Assembly: GCF_022832975.1 (NCBI RefSeq)
Contig: NZ_CP094846.1
Coordinates: forward strand, 1,151,501 to 1,215,500
Direction: 5' to 3'
DNA from: Ornithobacterium rhinotracheale
Lineage (GTDB): Bacteria > Bacteroidota > Bacteroidia > Flavobacteriales > Weeksellaceae
DNA: 64,000 nt
Shown here: in pieces, positions 55,080 through 64,000 of the stretch
How positions within the stretch are numbered: the stretch's first letter is position 1
How the letters are laid out: each line of letters begins with the position of its first letter
The notes under the pieces: generated by a model
Told to the model about the DNA's origin: nothing
Seen by the model: only the letters and a program-made list of their open reading frames with translations
The model's database searches: none
Made by a program: the position numbers and the translations under genes

Positions 55080-57533
55080 TTAGTTTGACGACGTACAATT
55101 ATCTTTGATTTCTTTAGGCATTGTAGAGTATGTTTTTCCGTTTAAAATAAACTTTTTGGCTAATGTTTGCTTTTTGAAATAATACTCAACTTCAAAACTT
55201 GGATATTTAATATTTTTTATCCCATTTTTGAAACCTAAATTTGGAATAGATTTATCTGCTAAGAACTCTTCTGTTTCTGGGGATTTTTCTTTGAATAAAT
55301 CGATGCTTTTATCAATTTGTTTAATGAATCTCTGATAATTAGTTTTATTTCTCAGTGTTTGCAAAATTCCAAAGCTTTCAATCGTGTTAATTTCGGCTAA
55401 GGTGTTTAATCCAATATTTCCAATTGCAGCCGAGCGAGGTCCTATTCCTGGTTTTTTAGTATAGGCTTTTTCTATTATATTTTTTAAAATCAATAATGAT
55501 TCTTCTGTTGGGAAAAACTGACAAGTCCATATGAAAGCCTTCATAAATTGTTTATTTTCTCCAAAAAACCAAAAGTTTTCTTTAATTGATGAATTAAGCA
55601 AGGTGTTTAACTCTCTGAAAAATTTATCTACATTGTGTTTTTCAATCACCTCTTTTATAGATTTGCTCCATGATTTATCTGGCTTTTTTGATCCCTTAAC
55701 CTTAAGGATGATATCCATTATTTTATACCATTGATTTTTATTGGGGAGAGAATTAATGTATTTTCGTTTAAACCAATCCCAATTTTCATTGTGTTCAAAT
55801 GTATCATCTTTCGCATCTCCTGTTGATGAATATTCCTGTTTTATTTCTTGGAATGTTAGTTTAGAGTCTTCATTGTATGTTATGTTTCCATAAATTGGAT
55901 AAATATTTATTTCTGGAAAATTTTGAGGTAGATAATTTTTTGTTAAGTATTTAAATTGGTTTTCATTTAGAAAAGCAAAAGAACATATAATTGTCTTTTC
56001 ATGCCTTGAGTCATTCTTATCGTATTGTATAGGAATTGGTAGGAATCTAAAATTAGTATTCTTTTCTCTCAATATCTTATTAAAATCATCTACGGTTATC
56101 TTATTATCGTTGTTGTCTATGTTTACTTTTATCTGTACATAGTATTCTCCATCTATAACATTGTTTTTTACTTCTTTGAGTGTAATAGGGGTTAAGATAT
56201 TAATATCTGCAATTACTTTTTTTATGGAATTAAATTTATTGTCTATGAAAAAAAAGTACTCTGGATTTTTAGGATTTAACATGTGACCAAAATAATTTGT
56301 GTACTTTTGGATTAGAAAATCCCTTAAATCTTTTTCTTTCACACTATTTTTACAAATCTCTTTTAATAAATTAATAGCATTATCCTTTGGGAAATCATTG
56401 TATCTAGAGTTTTCAAATAGTATCTTTTCATATGTGGTGAAAATTTCATCATTGTAATTTATTTTTGATGAAATTTTTTTTAATAACTCTGTATAGATTT
56501 CGTAAATAAAGAATTTTTCATTTTCAGAAATATTAAATCCTGATAAAATATATTGAAAAAATTCTTTATCAAATTCTATTTTTTTAATGATACTGGATAT
56601 AATTTTCTTATAGAAATTTGATTCATTAATGTAGGTTAGATTGAAGTGGTAAAAAAAATGAAACAGAATCTCCTTTTCAAAGCCTGTGTATTTATTCATG
56701 AAATCAAGAGTTTCTGTAAAATCTTCAGGCTTTAAGAATCTTCTCTTATTGTATGGGGTTTTGTCCCATTTTTCCGAATTTTCTCGTTTGTTCTTTTCTT
56801 CTATGAAATCATTGTACAGATTAAAGTTTAATTTGCATAAATGTTTTTGGTTATGATTGTAATCTTTAATAGCGGCAATTAATTCTTTTTTAATACTCTC
56901 TTGATTTTTAGCTAAGTCTTCATTTTCTTCTCTATAAGAACATGAATAATGATAAACTCCCATAAAGAAGTATGGTTTCTTGTCAGAGTTGACTGATTCG
57001 ATAAATTTTAAGACATTCTCAAAATCTTTATTTTTGCTATATTTTAATTTTCCTACCATATTTATAGCGGAATCTAAGGAGCAGAACTTATTATCAGTGT
57101 CAAGAATTGCCACTTGAAAATTAATAATACATGAAGCAATTGTTACTATTGATTTTATGTCAGCTACAGAATCGTAAATATGGTAATTGTAAGAAGAAAA
57201 ATTGTCTTGAATGTAATAAGTTTCATTTTGTTTGTTAGTTATATATTCTAGTGTTCTTAAAATGTAATTTTTATCTGGAGAATGATAAATAAGAAAGGAT
57301 ATTAATGCGAAAATTTCAAATCCAGCAATTTTTTCATCTGTAACAAATTCTTGTTTATTTTGATTGTAACAACTGACTATTCTAGCATGAAAATTTTTTT
57401 CAAAATTGTTAAGGTCTATTTTATGTTCATTTGCCCAATCAAAAAGTATATCGTATAATTTCTGATGATTTTTTACAATAGTTTTTTTCGATTGCTGTGA
57501 TTTTTTTTTAAAGAGATTGCCGAAAAGATCCAT
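55080..57533 (-). pseudogene. 3'-truncated DUF4132-like large protein gene
   Basis: 817 residues remain. The last third (NKQFMKAFIWTCQFFPTEES through KPGIGPRSAAIGNIGLNTLA to SIDLFKEK) and the following strand-rich segment ending YSTMPKEIK resemble the part that precedes the DUF4132 domain in ~1100-1700-residue proteins. The C-terminal domain is absent: the stop codon at 55080-55082 is made at the IS junction, with two of its three bases inside the IS. Cytosolic and charged, no signal peptide. It pairs with the small gene 2 bp upstream. Function unknown; the family match is by pattern and moderate. Confidence 0.6.
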
Positions 57534-57535
57534 GT

Positions 57536-57967
57536 TTATAAGGTTTTGAATTTAATGTTTTCAAATTTTGGTTTCAGTAAGAAAGAAATAATACTATTGC
57601 TATTTATACTAATGGGGTTATTTATCGTTTTTATAATTTTCTTATCAATAAGAACTAATACATTACCATTTAATATCTGTGCTAGAAAGGAATAAAAAAC
57701 TTTTTCATAGTCAATTTTATTTATTTTTTTTAAATCCCAATAATAAGATTCTATAATTTTTAATTCATCTTTGGGTATATTTGAAATGTTATCATATCCT
57801 ATTGATTTTATATATTCATAGATTATATCAGAAGTTTCTGTTTCTTCTATTTTGTTAGCTTGGAAAAGTTCGAAAATTAAATCTAACAAGGAGTTAAATT
57901 CATAACAATTTACCCCTTGTAAGTATTTCTTTTGAAAAGTAACTTTGTTAAGTTCTATATCTAGCAT
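57536..57967 (-). CDS. Hypothetical protein, partner of the DUF4132-like gene
   Basis: 143 residues, Asn/Ile/Lys-rich, mainly helical (FNSLLDLIFELFQANKIEET), no membrane segment or catalytic motif. Only 2 bp separate it from the large gene downstream, so the pair is an operon. Base composition is more AT-rich than neighbouring core genes, which suggests acquisition by transfer. No family recognised. Confidence 0.55.
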   Translation of the reverse strand: MLDIELNKVTFQKKYLQGVNCYEFNSLLDLIFELFQANKIEETETSDIIYEYIKSIGYDNISNIPKDELKIIESYYWDLKKINKIDYEKVFYSFLAQILNGNVLVLIDKKIIKTINNPISINSNSIISFLLKPKFENIKFKTL

Positions 57968-58097
57968 AGCACTTCAAATTTTTGAAATTTATTTCAACCC
58001 GTTGAGATGGGTTCTGTAAGTTACTAATTTATAAATTATTTTTTTATTTGCTAGATATGGAATGTGATTTTTTTATTCCAAAATTTGAAAAAAATCC

Positions 58098-59267
58098 TTA
58101 TTTCGGGAAATTTTCAGTGTAAAAATCTATTGCATTTTGAATTTCATCAAGCGTGCATTCCACTTTGTCTGGTGTGCATTCGCCGATGCGTCTTAGCATC
58201 ACAAAATTGATTTTACCCCCTTCGTTTTTCTTGTCGTGTAGCATAATTTGCTCCAAAATTTTAGCCGATGGCAGTTCAAAATAAGGATAAAGCTCAGTCA
58301 GTCGGTAAAAAATTTCGTTTAAAGCTTCTTTGGAAATAAAGCCTTTTTGCCAAGCCAAATGCGCTTCCAGCATTAAGCCCGTCGCCACCGCTTCGCCATG
58401 AGTGATGCTCGGCTCGCCTTCGTCTTCAGAAACGATAGGTTGCGCCAAATCATCGTCGCTTTCCAAACTCGCCGTGATGAAATTATTAATTTTATCTCCC
58501 ACTACTTCGCCTTTGGCAATCACATTTTTGTCGAGCCATAAAAAATAAGTTTCTATAGCGTGTCCAAGCGTGTGTCCCGCGTTTAGAATTTTTCTAAGTC
58601 CCTTTTCGGTAGGATCTTGCACTACCACATTTAGCTTTACATTCACAGAATCTTCAATCAATCCTGCAATGTTTTTGGCATTTAATTCTTTGATTTCAGA
58701 AAGCGTTTTCCATTGTTTTTCGTCCTGAATTAAGCCATGTTTAAGCATCTCTGCAAAACCAGAAAGCAATTCACGCGCTGGTAAAGTTTCCAGAAATTCT
58801 GTTTCAATGATTACCATTTGAGGCTGAGAAAATGTGCCTACAATATTTTTAATTCCGCATAAATCCACACCTGTTTTTCCGCCCGCAGAGGCATCAACCA
58901 TCGCGAGCAAACTGGTTGGAATATTTACAAAATCGATTCCACGATTGTAGATGGAGGCCACAAAACCACCAAAATCAGTAACGACACCACCCCCTAAGTT
59001 GATGAGCAAAGATTTACGATCAAGCCCGCTCAACTTCAATGATTTAAGCACTTGATTTACGAAAAATAATTGCTTAGTATCTTCGCCCGCAGGAATTTCA
59101 ATAAATTCACAATTTGTAATATTTTCAGTTTTTTGAAGAAACAAAGGAAGGCATTTTTCATGCGTATTTTCATCGACCAAAATCATAATACTGCTGTAAT
59201 TTTTCTCAGCAATCAATTGGTCTAAAGCCTCAAAGCCTTGGTCGAAATAGATTGGCGCTTGTGTCAT
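58098..59267 (-). CDS. aroB: 3-dehydroquinate synthase with an unusual internal insertion
   Basis: 389 residues. NAD+ site SLLINLGGGVVTDFGGF (~84-100), metal/active-site stretches DASAGGKTGVDLCGIKN and LNAGHTLGHAIETYF, and HGEAVATGLMLEAH are intact. Between GHAIETYF and HGEAV there are ~40 residues (KNVIAKGEVVGDKINNFITA, then SLESDDDLAQPIVSEDEGEPS). Other AroB proteins have ~10 there, so this is an acidic insertion of about 30. It converts DAHP to dehydroquinate in the shikimate pathway. Placed alone between the accessory operon and the divergent proline dehydrogenase. Confidence 0.92.
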   Translation of the reverse strand: MTQAPIYFDQGFEALDQLIAEKNYSSIMILVDENTHEKCLPLFLQKTENITNCEFIEIPAGEDTKQLFFVNQVLKSLKLSGLDRKSLLINLGGGVVTDFGGFVASIYNRGIDFVNIPTSLLAMVDASAGGKTGVDLCGIKNIVGTFSQPQMVIIETEFLETLPARELLSGFAEMLKHGLIQDEKQWKTLSEIKELNAKNIAGLIEDSVNVKLNVVVQDPTEKGLRKILNAGHTLGHAIETYFLWLDKNVIAKGEVVGDKINNFITASLESDDDLAQPIVSEDEGEPSITHGEAVATGLMLEAHLAWQKGFISKEALNEIFYRLTELYPYFELPSAKILEQIMLHDKKNEGGKINFVMLRRIGECTPDKVECTLDEIQNAIDFYTENFPK

Positions 59268-59390
59268 ATTTTATTTATTCGAAATCTAAAAGCACAAAGA
59301 TAGCGAAAAAATGGATTTTAAAAATAATAAAAAACTATTGCGAAAAAATGAATAAAATTTTAAATTTGTTTCAATGCTAAAATTAATTGA

Positions 59391-60554
59391 ATGAAATTTT
59401 TTGAAAACACAGAAATCGCCTTTCGCTCCAAGTCTGATTATGAACTCAAGAGAGCGTATTTACTTTTTAAATCCGTGAATTATAATTTTTTGGTAAATTT
59501 TGGAGCGGTGAGTTTGCCTATATTTAAGAATATACCTGGCGTAAAAACTCTTATCAAAAATACGATTTTTGATCATTTTTGTGGGGGCGAGAATCTACAA
59601 GAATCGATCAAAACGGTGGATAGATTGTATGAGCAAAATGTAGGCAGTATTTTGGATTATTCGATTGAGGGAAAGGAAGATGAGAGATCTTATAATGCCT
59701 GTTTTAATGAAATTATGTCGATTATAGATTTAGCTGAAAATAATCCAAAAATTCCTTTTGTAGTGTTTAAACCTACGGGCTACGGAAATATTGATTTGTA
59801 CGAAAAAGTGGGCAAAAAACAGCAGCTTTCTCCAGCAGAGCACACAGCGTGGGAGCATATTAGAACTAGGTTTTATAAAACTTGTGAAAAAGCCTATGAA
59901 AAAGGTGTCAGAATCATGATTGATGCCGAAGAAACCTGGATGCAAGATGCGGCAGACGATTTGGCACAAGAAATGATGAAAACTTTTAATAAAGAGAGAG
60001 TTGTAGTGCTCAATACTTTGCAAATGTATCGCACCGATCGCTTAGAATATTTAAAAAATGAATTTAAAAAAGCGGAAGAAGAAGATTACTATTTAGGCTT
60101 TAAAATCGTGCGTGGTGCTTACATGGAAAAAGAGCGTGAGCGTGCACAAAAAATGGGTTATCCTTCTCCGATTCAGCCAGATAAAGCAGCAACGGATGCG
60201 TCGTACAATGCTGCACTTGATTTCATCACCGAGCATTGCGATAGAATTTTCCTTTTTGCGGGAACGCACAACGAAGAGAGTTGTATGAATCTCAAAAATA
60301 AAATCGACCAAAATTCGGATTTAGCCAACTGTTGGTTTGGGCAATTGCTTGGCATGAGTGATAACATCAGCTTTGTGCTGGGTGAGAACGGCTATCATGT
60401 GGCAAAATATGTTCCGTTTGGTCCTGTAAAAGAGGTGATTCCATATTTAATCCGAAGAGCACAAGAAAACACCTCGGTAGCGGGACAATCCAATCGAGAA
60501 TTGACCTTGATCGAAAAAGAACTTAAACGAAGAAAAGAATTAAAACAAGCATAA
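59391..60554 (+). CDS. Proline dehydrogenase (monofunctional)
   Basis: 387 residues of the (beta/alpha)8 proline dehydrogenase fold: VFKPTGYGNIDLYEKVG (~120-140), RIMIDAEETWMQDAADDL (~175-190), KIVRGAYMEKERERA (~235-249), FAGTHNEES (~290) and C-terminal YVPFGPVKEVIPYLIRRAQEN, where the RRxxEN motif contacts proline. It oxidises proline to pyrroline-5-carboxylate with FAD. No P5C dehydrogenase domain is fused. It precedes priA by 27 bp. Confidence 0.92.
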   Translation: MKFFENTEIAFRSKSDYELKRAYLLFKSVNYNFLVNFGAVSLPIFKNIPGVKTLIKNTIFDHFCGGENLQESIKTVDRLYEQNVGSILDYSIEGKEDERSYNACFNEIMSIIDLAENNPKIPFVVFKPTGYGNIDLYEKVGKKQQLSPAEHTAWEHIRTRFYKTCEKAYEKGVRIMIDAEETWMQDAADDLAQEMMKTFNKERVVVLNTLQMYRTDRLEYLKNEFKKAEEEDYYLGFKIVRGAYMEKERERAQKMGYPSPIQPDKAATDASYNAALDFITEHCDRIFLFAGTHNEESCMNLKNKIDQNSDLANCWFGQLLGMSDNISFVLGENGYHVAKYVPFGPVKEVIPYLIRRAQENTSVAGQSNRELTLIEKELKRRKELKQA

Positions 60555-60581
60555 AATCAGCGAAAAAAAGTTTTAGCTAAA

Positions 60582-63047
60582 TTGAAAAATCCGCTTGAAA
60601 TCCATTTTGCCGAAGTGATTTTGCCCCTTCCAATTGAAGGAACTTTTTGCTATCACATTCCGAGAGAGATGCGTGGCAAAGTACAAGTAGGGCAGCGTGT
60701 GGCAGTGCCGTTTGGCAGCCGAAAGTTGTACACGGGCATAGTGCATTCAATCCACCAAAATCAACCCGAATTATACAAAACCAAGCCCATTTATGCCTTG
60801 CTCGATGCCAAGCCACTTGTTACCGAAAAGCAAATCAAATTTTGGGAATGGGTTGCAGAATATTACATGTGTTCGCTCGGAGATGTGTACGGCAATGTTT
60901 TTCCCACGGCATTAAAACTTGATAGCGACACTTTTGTGAAAATCGTTCCTTCACAAAAACTTACGCCCGAAATGGAACTTTCGGATGAAGCCTATACGAT
61001 TTGGGAAGCTTTGAGCGTAAAAGGAATTCTCTCCGTAGATGAATGTGCAGATTTGGTTGAGCGAAAGTCGGCATTGCCATTGTTAAAAGAATTAATGTCT
61101 TATGGCTTAGTGATTTTAGACGAAAAATTAATCCAAAAATATACGCCTAAAATTGAAAATTATGTTCGGCTAAATGAAAACATTTCTGCCGAAACCAAAG
61201 CCCAAAGCATTCAAGAACTAAGCCGAGCCCCCAAGCAGAGAGAATTGTATTTAAAACTGATTGTTAAGCAAAAACAAAGCAATTCGCCCGTAAAAGTTTC
61301 CGAATTTATAAAGGAAAACAACACAACACATGCCACGCTGAATGCACTTGCCGAGAAACATTTGGTTCAAATTTATGAAGACCAAACCCAGCGTGTGCAA
61401 ACTTATGATGAGGAGCTTAGCAAAATTAAAACATTAAGCCCTGCACAGCAAATAGCGTTTGATTCGGTGCAAGAGGCACTTAATCAACAAAAAAATGTGC
61501 TTTTGCATGGCGTAACTTCTTCTGGAAAAACCGAGATTTATATCAAATGTATTGAGCGATCTTTGGCACAGAGGAAAAAAGTATTATACTTATTGCCAGA
61601 GATTTCGCTCACTACACAGCTCACGCAGCGCATTCAGAAATATTTTGGAGATCAGGTGGGCGTGTATCATTCTAAGTTTAACCAAAACGAAAGGGTGGAG
61701 CTATGGGAAAAAGTTTTAAATAATGAATACAATATAATAGTAGGAGCCCGCTCTTCGTTGTTTTTGCCTCTGCAAGATTTGGGGCTTGTAATCGTGGACG
61801 AGGAGCACGAATCCTCTTTAAAACAAACCGATACCCGGCCATTTTATAACGCACGAGATGCGGCGATGGTTTGGGCTAAAATGAACGGAGCGCAAGTTTT
61901 GCTAGGTTCGGCAACGCCTTCGCTTGAGATGTATTATTTGGCGCAAGAAAATAAAATTGCTTATGTGTCACTCACCGAGCGATATGGAAATGTGAAAATG
62001 CCCGTGATGGAAATCGTAGATTTGAGGGAAGCCGTGCAACAAAACAGAATGATTGGGCATGTTTCATTTGAGCTGAAAAATGCAATTTTAAACGCTTTTG
62101 AACACAAAAAGCAAGTCATTATATTTCAAAATCGCAGGGGATTTTCGCCCATGCTGGAATGTAATGATTGTGGGCACACGCCGTATTGCCCCAATTGTGA
62201 TGTTTCGCTCACCTACCATAAATTAACTCAGGAATTAAAATGCCATTACTGTGGGCATACGCAAGCCAAGCCCGTAAAGTGCTACGAATGCGGATCTACG
62301 GATTTAAAAACAGTGGGATTGGGAACTCAGCAAATAGAAGACGAATTTGTGCAGCTATTTCCCGAGCATAAAATAGCCCGTATGGATGTAGACAGCATGC
62401 GCAAGAAATTCGCCTTTGAAAAACTGATTGAAGCACTTGAAAATCATGAAATAGATTTGCTGGTGGGTACACAGATGGTTACCAAAGGTTTAGATTTTGA
62501 CGATGTGAATCTGGTAGGCATCATTAAGGCAGATAGTCTGCTCAATTTTCCAGATTTCAGAGCACACGAGCGAGCATTTCAGCGAATTGTACAAGTGGCA
62601 GGGCGTGCAGGGCGCCGAAAGGAACAAGGAAAAGTGATTGTACAAGCCTACAGAGCCGATCACTTTGTTTTAAAAAATGCTCAAAAATTTGATTACGAAA
62701 ACACAGCAAATGAGATTTTGACTGAGCGTGAACACACCCTCTATCCGCCTTATTGCAAATTAATTGAAATTACATTTAGGCACAAAGATCACGAATTGGC
62801 AGAAAACACAGCGAATTACTACACCCAAATGCTGAAACCTTTTTTTAATGAAAGAACACTGCTAGGGCCTGTTGCCCCCTCAATTGCAAGACTAAACAAT
62901 CAATATAGGTTCAAAACTCTGATTAAAATCAAAGAGGGGCAAAGCCCTAAAAAAATAAAGCAATTACTCAAAGAAGCTTTGGTTAAACTGCATGGAGTGA
63001 GTGTGTTTAGCCGTGTGCGCATTGATTTTGATGTGGATCCAAGCTGA
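60582..63047 (+). CDS. priA: Primosomal replication restart helicase PriA
   Basis: 821 residues from a TTG start at 60582 that gives the usual N-terminus (KNPLEIHFAEVILPLPIEGT). The 3'-end-binding domain comes first, then helicase motifs: Walker A GVTSSGKTEIY with Lys316, DEEH box VIVDEEHESS, and VAGRAGR late motif. Eight zinc-binding cysteines between ~515 and ~575 (CNDCGHTPYCPNC and CHYCGH, CYECGS) bind two zinc ions. It restarts stalled replication forks. The start codon is the only suitable one: an in-frame ATG is absent nearby. Confidence 0.95.
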   Translation: MKNPLEIHFAEVILPLPIEGTFCYHIPREMRGKVQVGQRVAVPFGSRKLYTGIVHSIHQNQPELYKTKPIYALLDAKPLVTEKQIKFWEWVAEYYMCSLGDVYGNVFPTALKLDSDTFVKIVPSQKLTPEMELSDEAYTIWEALSVKGILSVDECADLVERKSALPLLKELMSYGLVILDEKLIQKYTPKIENYVRLNENISAETKAQSIQELSRAPKQRELYLKLIVKQKQSNSPVKVSEFIKENNTTHATLNALAEKHLVQIYEDQTQRVQTYDEELSKIKTLSPAQQIAFDSVQEALNQQKNVLLHGVTSSGKTEIYIKCIERSLAQRKKVLYLLPEISLTTQLTQRIQKYFGDQVGVYHSKFNQNERVELWEKVLNNEYNIIVGARSSLFLPLQDLGLVIVDEEHESSLKQTDTRPFYNARDAAMVWAKMNGAQVLLGSATPSLEMYYLAQENKIAYVSLTERYGNVKMPVMEIVDLREAVQQNRMIGHVSFELKNAILNAFEHKKQVIIFQNRRGFSPMLECNDCGHTPYCPNCDVSLTYHKLTQELKCHYCGHTQAKPVKCYECGSTDLKTVGLGTQQIEDEFVQLFPEHKIARMDVDSMRKKFAFEKLIEALENHEIDLLVGTQMVTKGLDFDDVNLVGIIKADSLLNFPDFRAHERAFQRIVQVAGRAGRRKEQGKVIVQAYRADHFVLKNAQKFDYENTANEILTEREHTLYPPYCKLIEITFRHKDHELAENTANYYTQMLKPFFNERTLLGPVAPSIARLNNQYRFKTLIKIKEGQSPKKIKQLLKEALVKLHGVSVFSRVRIDFDVDPS

Positions 63048-63170
63048 TTTTTTGGCGCAAGAATTAAACAGCCTATGCTGAAATTGTGTTAATAATTTAA
63101 GGATTCGAGGTGAAAATACCTATTTTGTGTAAAACTTAGTGTTAAATATACATTTCTGTACCTAGAAAAC

Positions 63171-63201
63171 TTGCACATGACTTTTATCATGCTTAAATTT
63201 G
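63171..63201 (+). promoter_or_regulatory. Promoter of gene 63222
   Basis: TTG at 63171-63173, 20-nt spacer, TAAATTTG at 63194-63201, start of transcription expected near 63208. Confidence 0.7.
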
Positions 63202-63221
63202 TAGCCTAAACCTATTAAAAA

Positions 63222-63527
63222 ATGAAAAAATTAGTATTATCATTGGCGTTAGTCGCCTCAGCAGCAAGCTCCGTATTGTACGCAGGAGTAGGCAATGAAG
63301 AAAATGGTGCAAACGATAAAGAAATCGTAGCTAGCACAGGAAAAGAAGGATTTATAAACATTAAAGTGGAAAAGCCTACATTAGTGAAATTTTACTCCGA
63401 AGATGGAATGTTTATTAAAAAAATGATTGTTCGTCCAGGTGTAAACGAAGTTCAGATTGATGACTTCAGAGAAGGAAAATATTTTGTGCACTTGGGGAAC
63501 TATTCATTCATTTTGTTGAAGAAATAA
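63222..63527 (+). CDS. Small secreted protein, unknown function
   Basis: 101 residues: signal peptide (KKLVLSLALVASAASSVLYA) and a mature ~75-residue beta-rich domain (INIKVEKPTLVKFYSEDGMF, KKMIVRPGVNEVQIDDFREG, KYFVHLGNYSFILLKK). This resembles the small beta-sandwich found as C-terminal domains of type IX-secreted proteins or DUF3244-like single-domain proteins. Strong own promoter, so probably abundant. Confidence 0.65.
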   Translation: MKKLVLSLALVASAASSVLYAGVGNEENGANDKEIVASTGKEGFINIKVEKPTLVKFYSEDGMFIKKMIVRPGVNEVQIDDFREGKYFVHLGNYSFILLKK

Positions 63528-63699
63528 TTCATGTTTTAGAAAATAATTATTGTTTTCATTTATAAAATCGTTTCTTGTTATAAATAGCAAGGAGCGATTT
63601 TTCTTTTTTATCATTTTTATTTCTGAAAAAATTTTCAACAATCCAGGCTGAATTTCGCTATTTTCTTTAAAAATTATTACATTTACCAAAAAATAAAAA

Positions 63700-64000
63700 A
63701 TGGCAGATATTCAACATTTAGAAAGTCTTACTACACAAGTACGCAGAGATATTTTACGCATGGTGCACGCAGTGAATAGTGGTCACCCAGGAGGCTCTTT
63801 GGGCTGTGCAGAATTCTTGGTTTGCCTATATGGCGAAGTGATGGATTACAGCACAGATTTCAAAATGGAAGGAACAAACGAAGATGTTTTCTTCTTGTCT
63901 AATGGGCACATTTCCCCCGTATTTTATAGCGTTTTAGCCAGAAACGGATTTTTCCCTGTTTCTGAATTAGCAACTTTTAGAAAATTAGGTACTCGCCTGC
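63700..64000 (+). CDS. tkt: Transketolase, N-terminal part
   Basis: The first 100 residues, continuing past the right edge. ATG at 63700. VNSGHPGGSLGCAEFL (~28-43) and FFLSNGHISPVFYSVLARNG are the thiamine-diphosphate/substrate-binding blocks of the N-terminal transketolase domain. In many Bacteroidetes the enzyme is split into N- and C-terminal subunits; whether this is split or fused cannot be seen here. Confidence 0.88.
   Translation, partial: MADIQHLESLTTQVRRDILRMVHAVNSGHPGGSLGCAEFLVCLYGEVMDYSTDFKMEGTNEDVFFLSNGHISPVFYSVLARNGFFPVSELATFRKLGTRL

Larger units (their letters stand above)
53631..55081. mobile_element. IS3-family insertion sequence
   Basis: About 1450 bp with outer ends AAAGTTTAC(C/T) as inverted repeats (53631-53640 and 55072-55081) and two overlapping-phase transposase frames. 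No target-site duplication was found: the flanks (…TCGTCAGCAA and AGTTTGACG…) differ. Genes on both sides are truncated exactly at the ends. This indicates an IS-mediated deletion or recombination between two copies after insertion. Confidence 0.85.

Overview
The window is AT-rich DNA from a bacterium of the Bacteroidetes, most likely class Flavobacteriia. The evidence is the TAnnTTTG-type -7 promoter boxes, the absence of obvious Shine-Dalgarno sequences, a short primary sigma factor without region 1.1, CTnDOT-type mobile-element genes and a flavobacterial type II-C CRISPR-Cas locus. A species cannot be fixed from sequence reading alone.

Layout. 1-9.4 kb is one part of an integrative conjugative element, all on the minus strand: N6-methylase-like protein, DUF1896, topoisomerase III, DUF4099/DUF3945 protein, two small HTH proteins, a toprim/ATPase protein and an RteC-like regulator. 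9.7-11.3 kb holds decayed C-terminal toxin modules alternating with small immunity-like genes. 11.4-19.0 kb is chromosomal: NDH-2, a coiled-coil lipoprotein, ligA, a frameshifted gene, tRNA-Gly(UCC), rpoD and a lipoprotein. 19.1-26.6 kb is a complete type II-C CRISPR-Cas locus: a 15-repeat array, cas2, cas1, cas9 and a divergent tracrRNA. A piece of phage DNA is wedged beside the array between repeat sequences. 26.6-48.5 kb is ordinary core genome: flippase, rpsF-rpsR-rplI, Smr protein, trxB, SGNH hydrolase, GH65 enzyme, sdaA, membrane proteins and lipoproteins, pheT, dnaN, acyl-CoA reductase, ferredoxin, hisE-like, two DUF2147 proteins and clpB. 48.7-53.6 kb is one end of a prophage with tail, lysis and DNA-modification genes. 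53.6-55.1 kb is an IS3-family element that truncates genes on both sides. 55.1-58.0 kb is a two-gene accessory operon, its large gene cut by the IS. 58.1-64.0 kb returns to core genes: aroB, proline dehydrogenase, priA, a small secreted protein and the start of transketolase.

How the parts work together. In the CRISPR locus the tracrRNA anti-repeat (26477-26500) is complementary to the plus-strand transcript of the repeats. crRNAs are therefore made left to right, towards and against the cas operon. Every repeat carries a TTG-N19-TATTTTTG promoter, the same layout as the tracrRNA promoter, so each spacer can have its own promoter. In the prophage, a thymidylate-synthase-family enzyme with the Asn-to-Asp change typical of dCMP hydroxymethylases sits beside a Dam-type methylase. 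A strong promoter next to them fires into a 22-bp perfect hairpin. These are the most interesting leads, together with the phage segment flanked by CRISPR repeat sequence.
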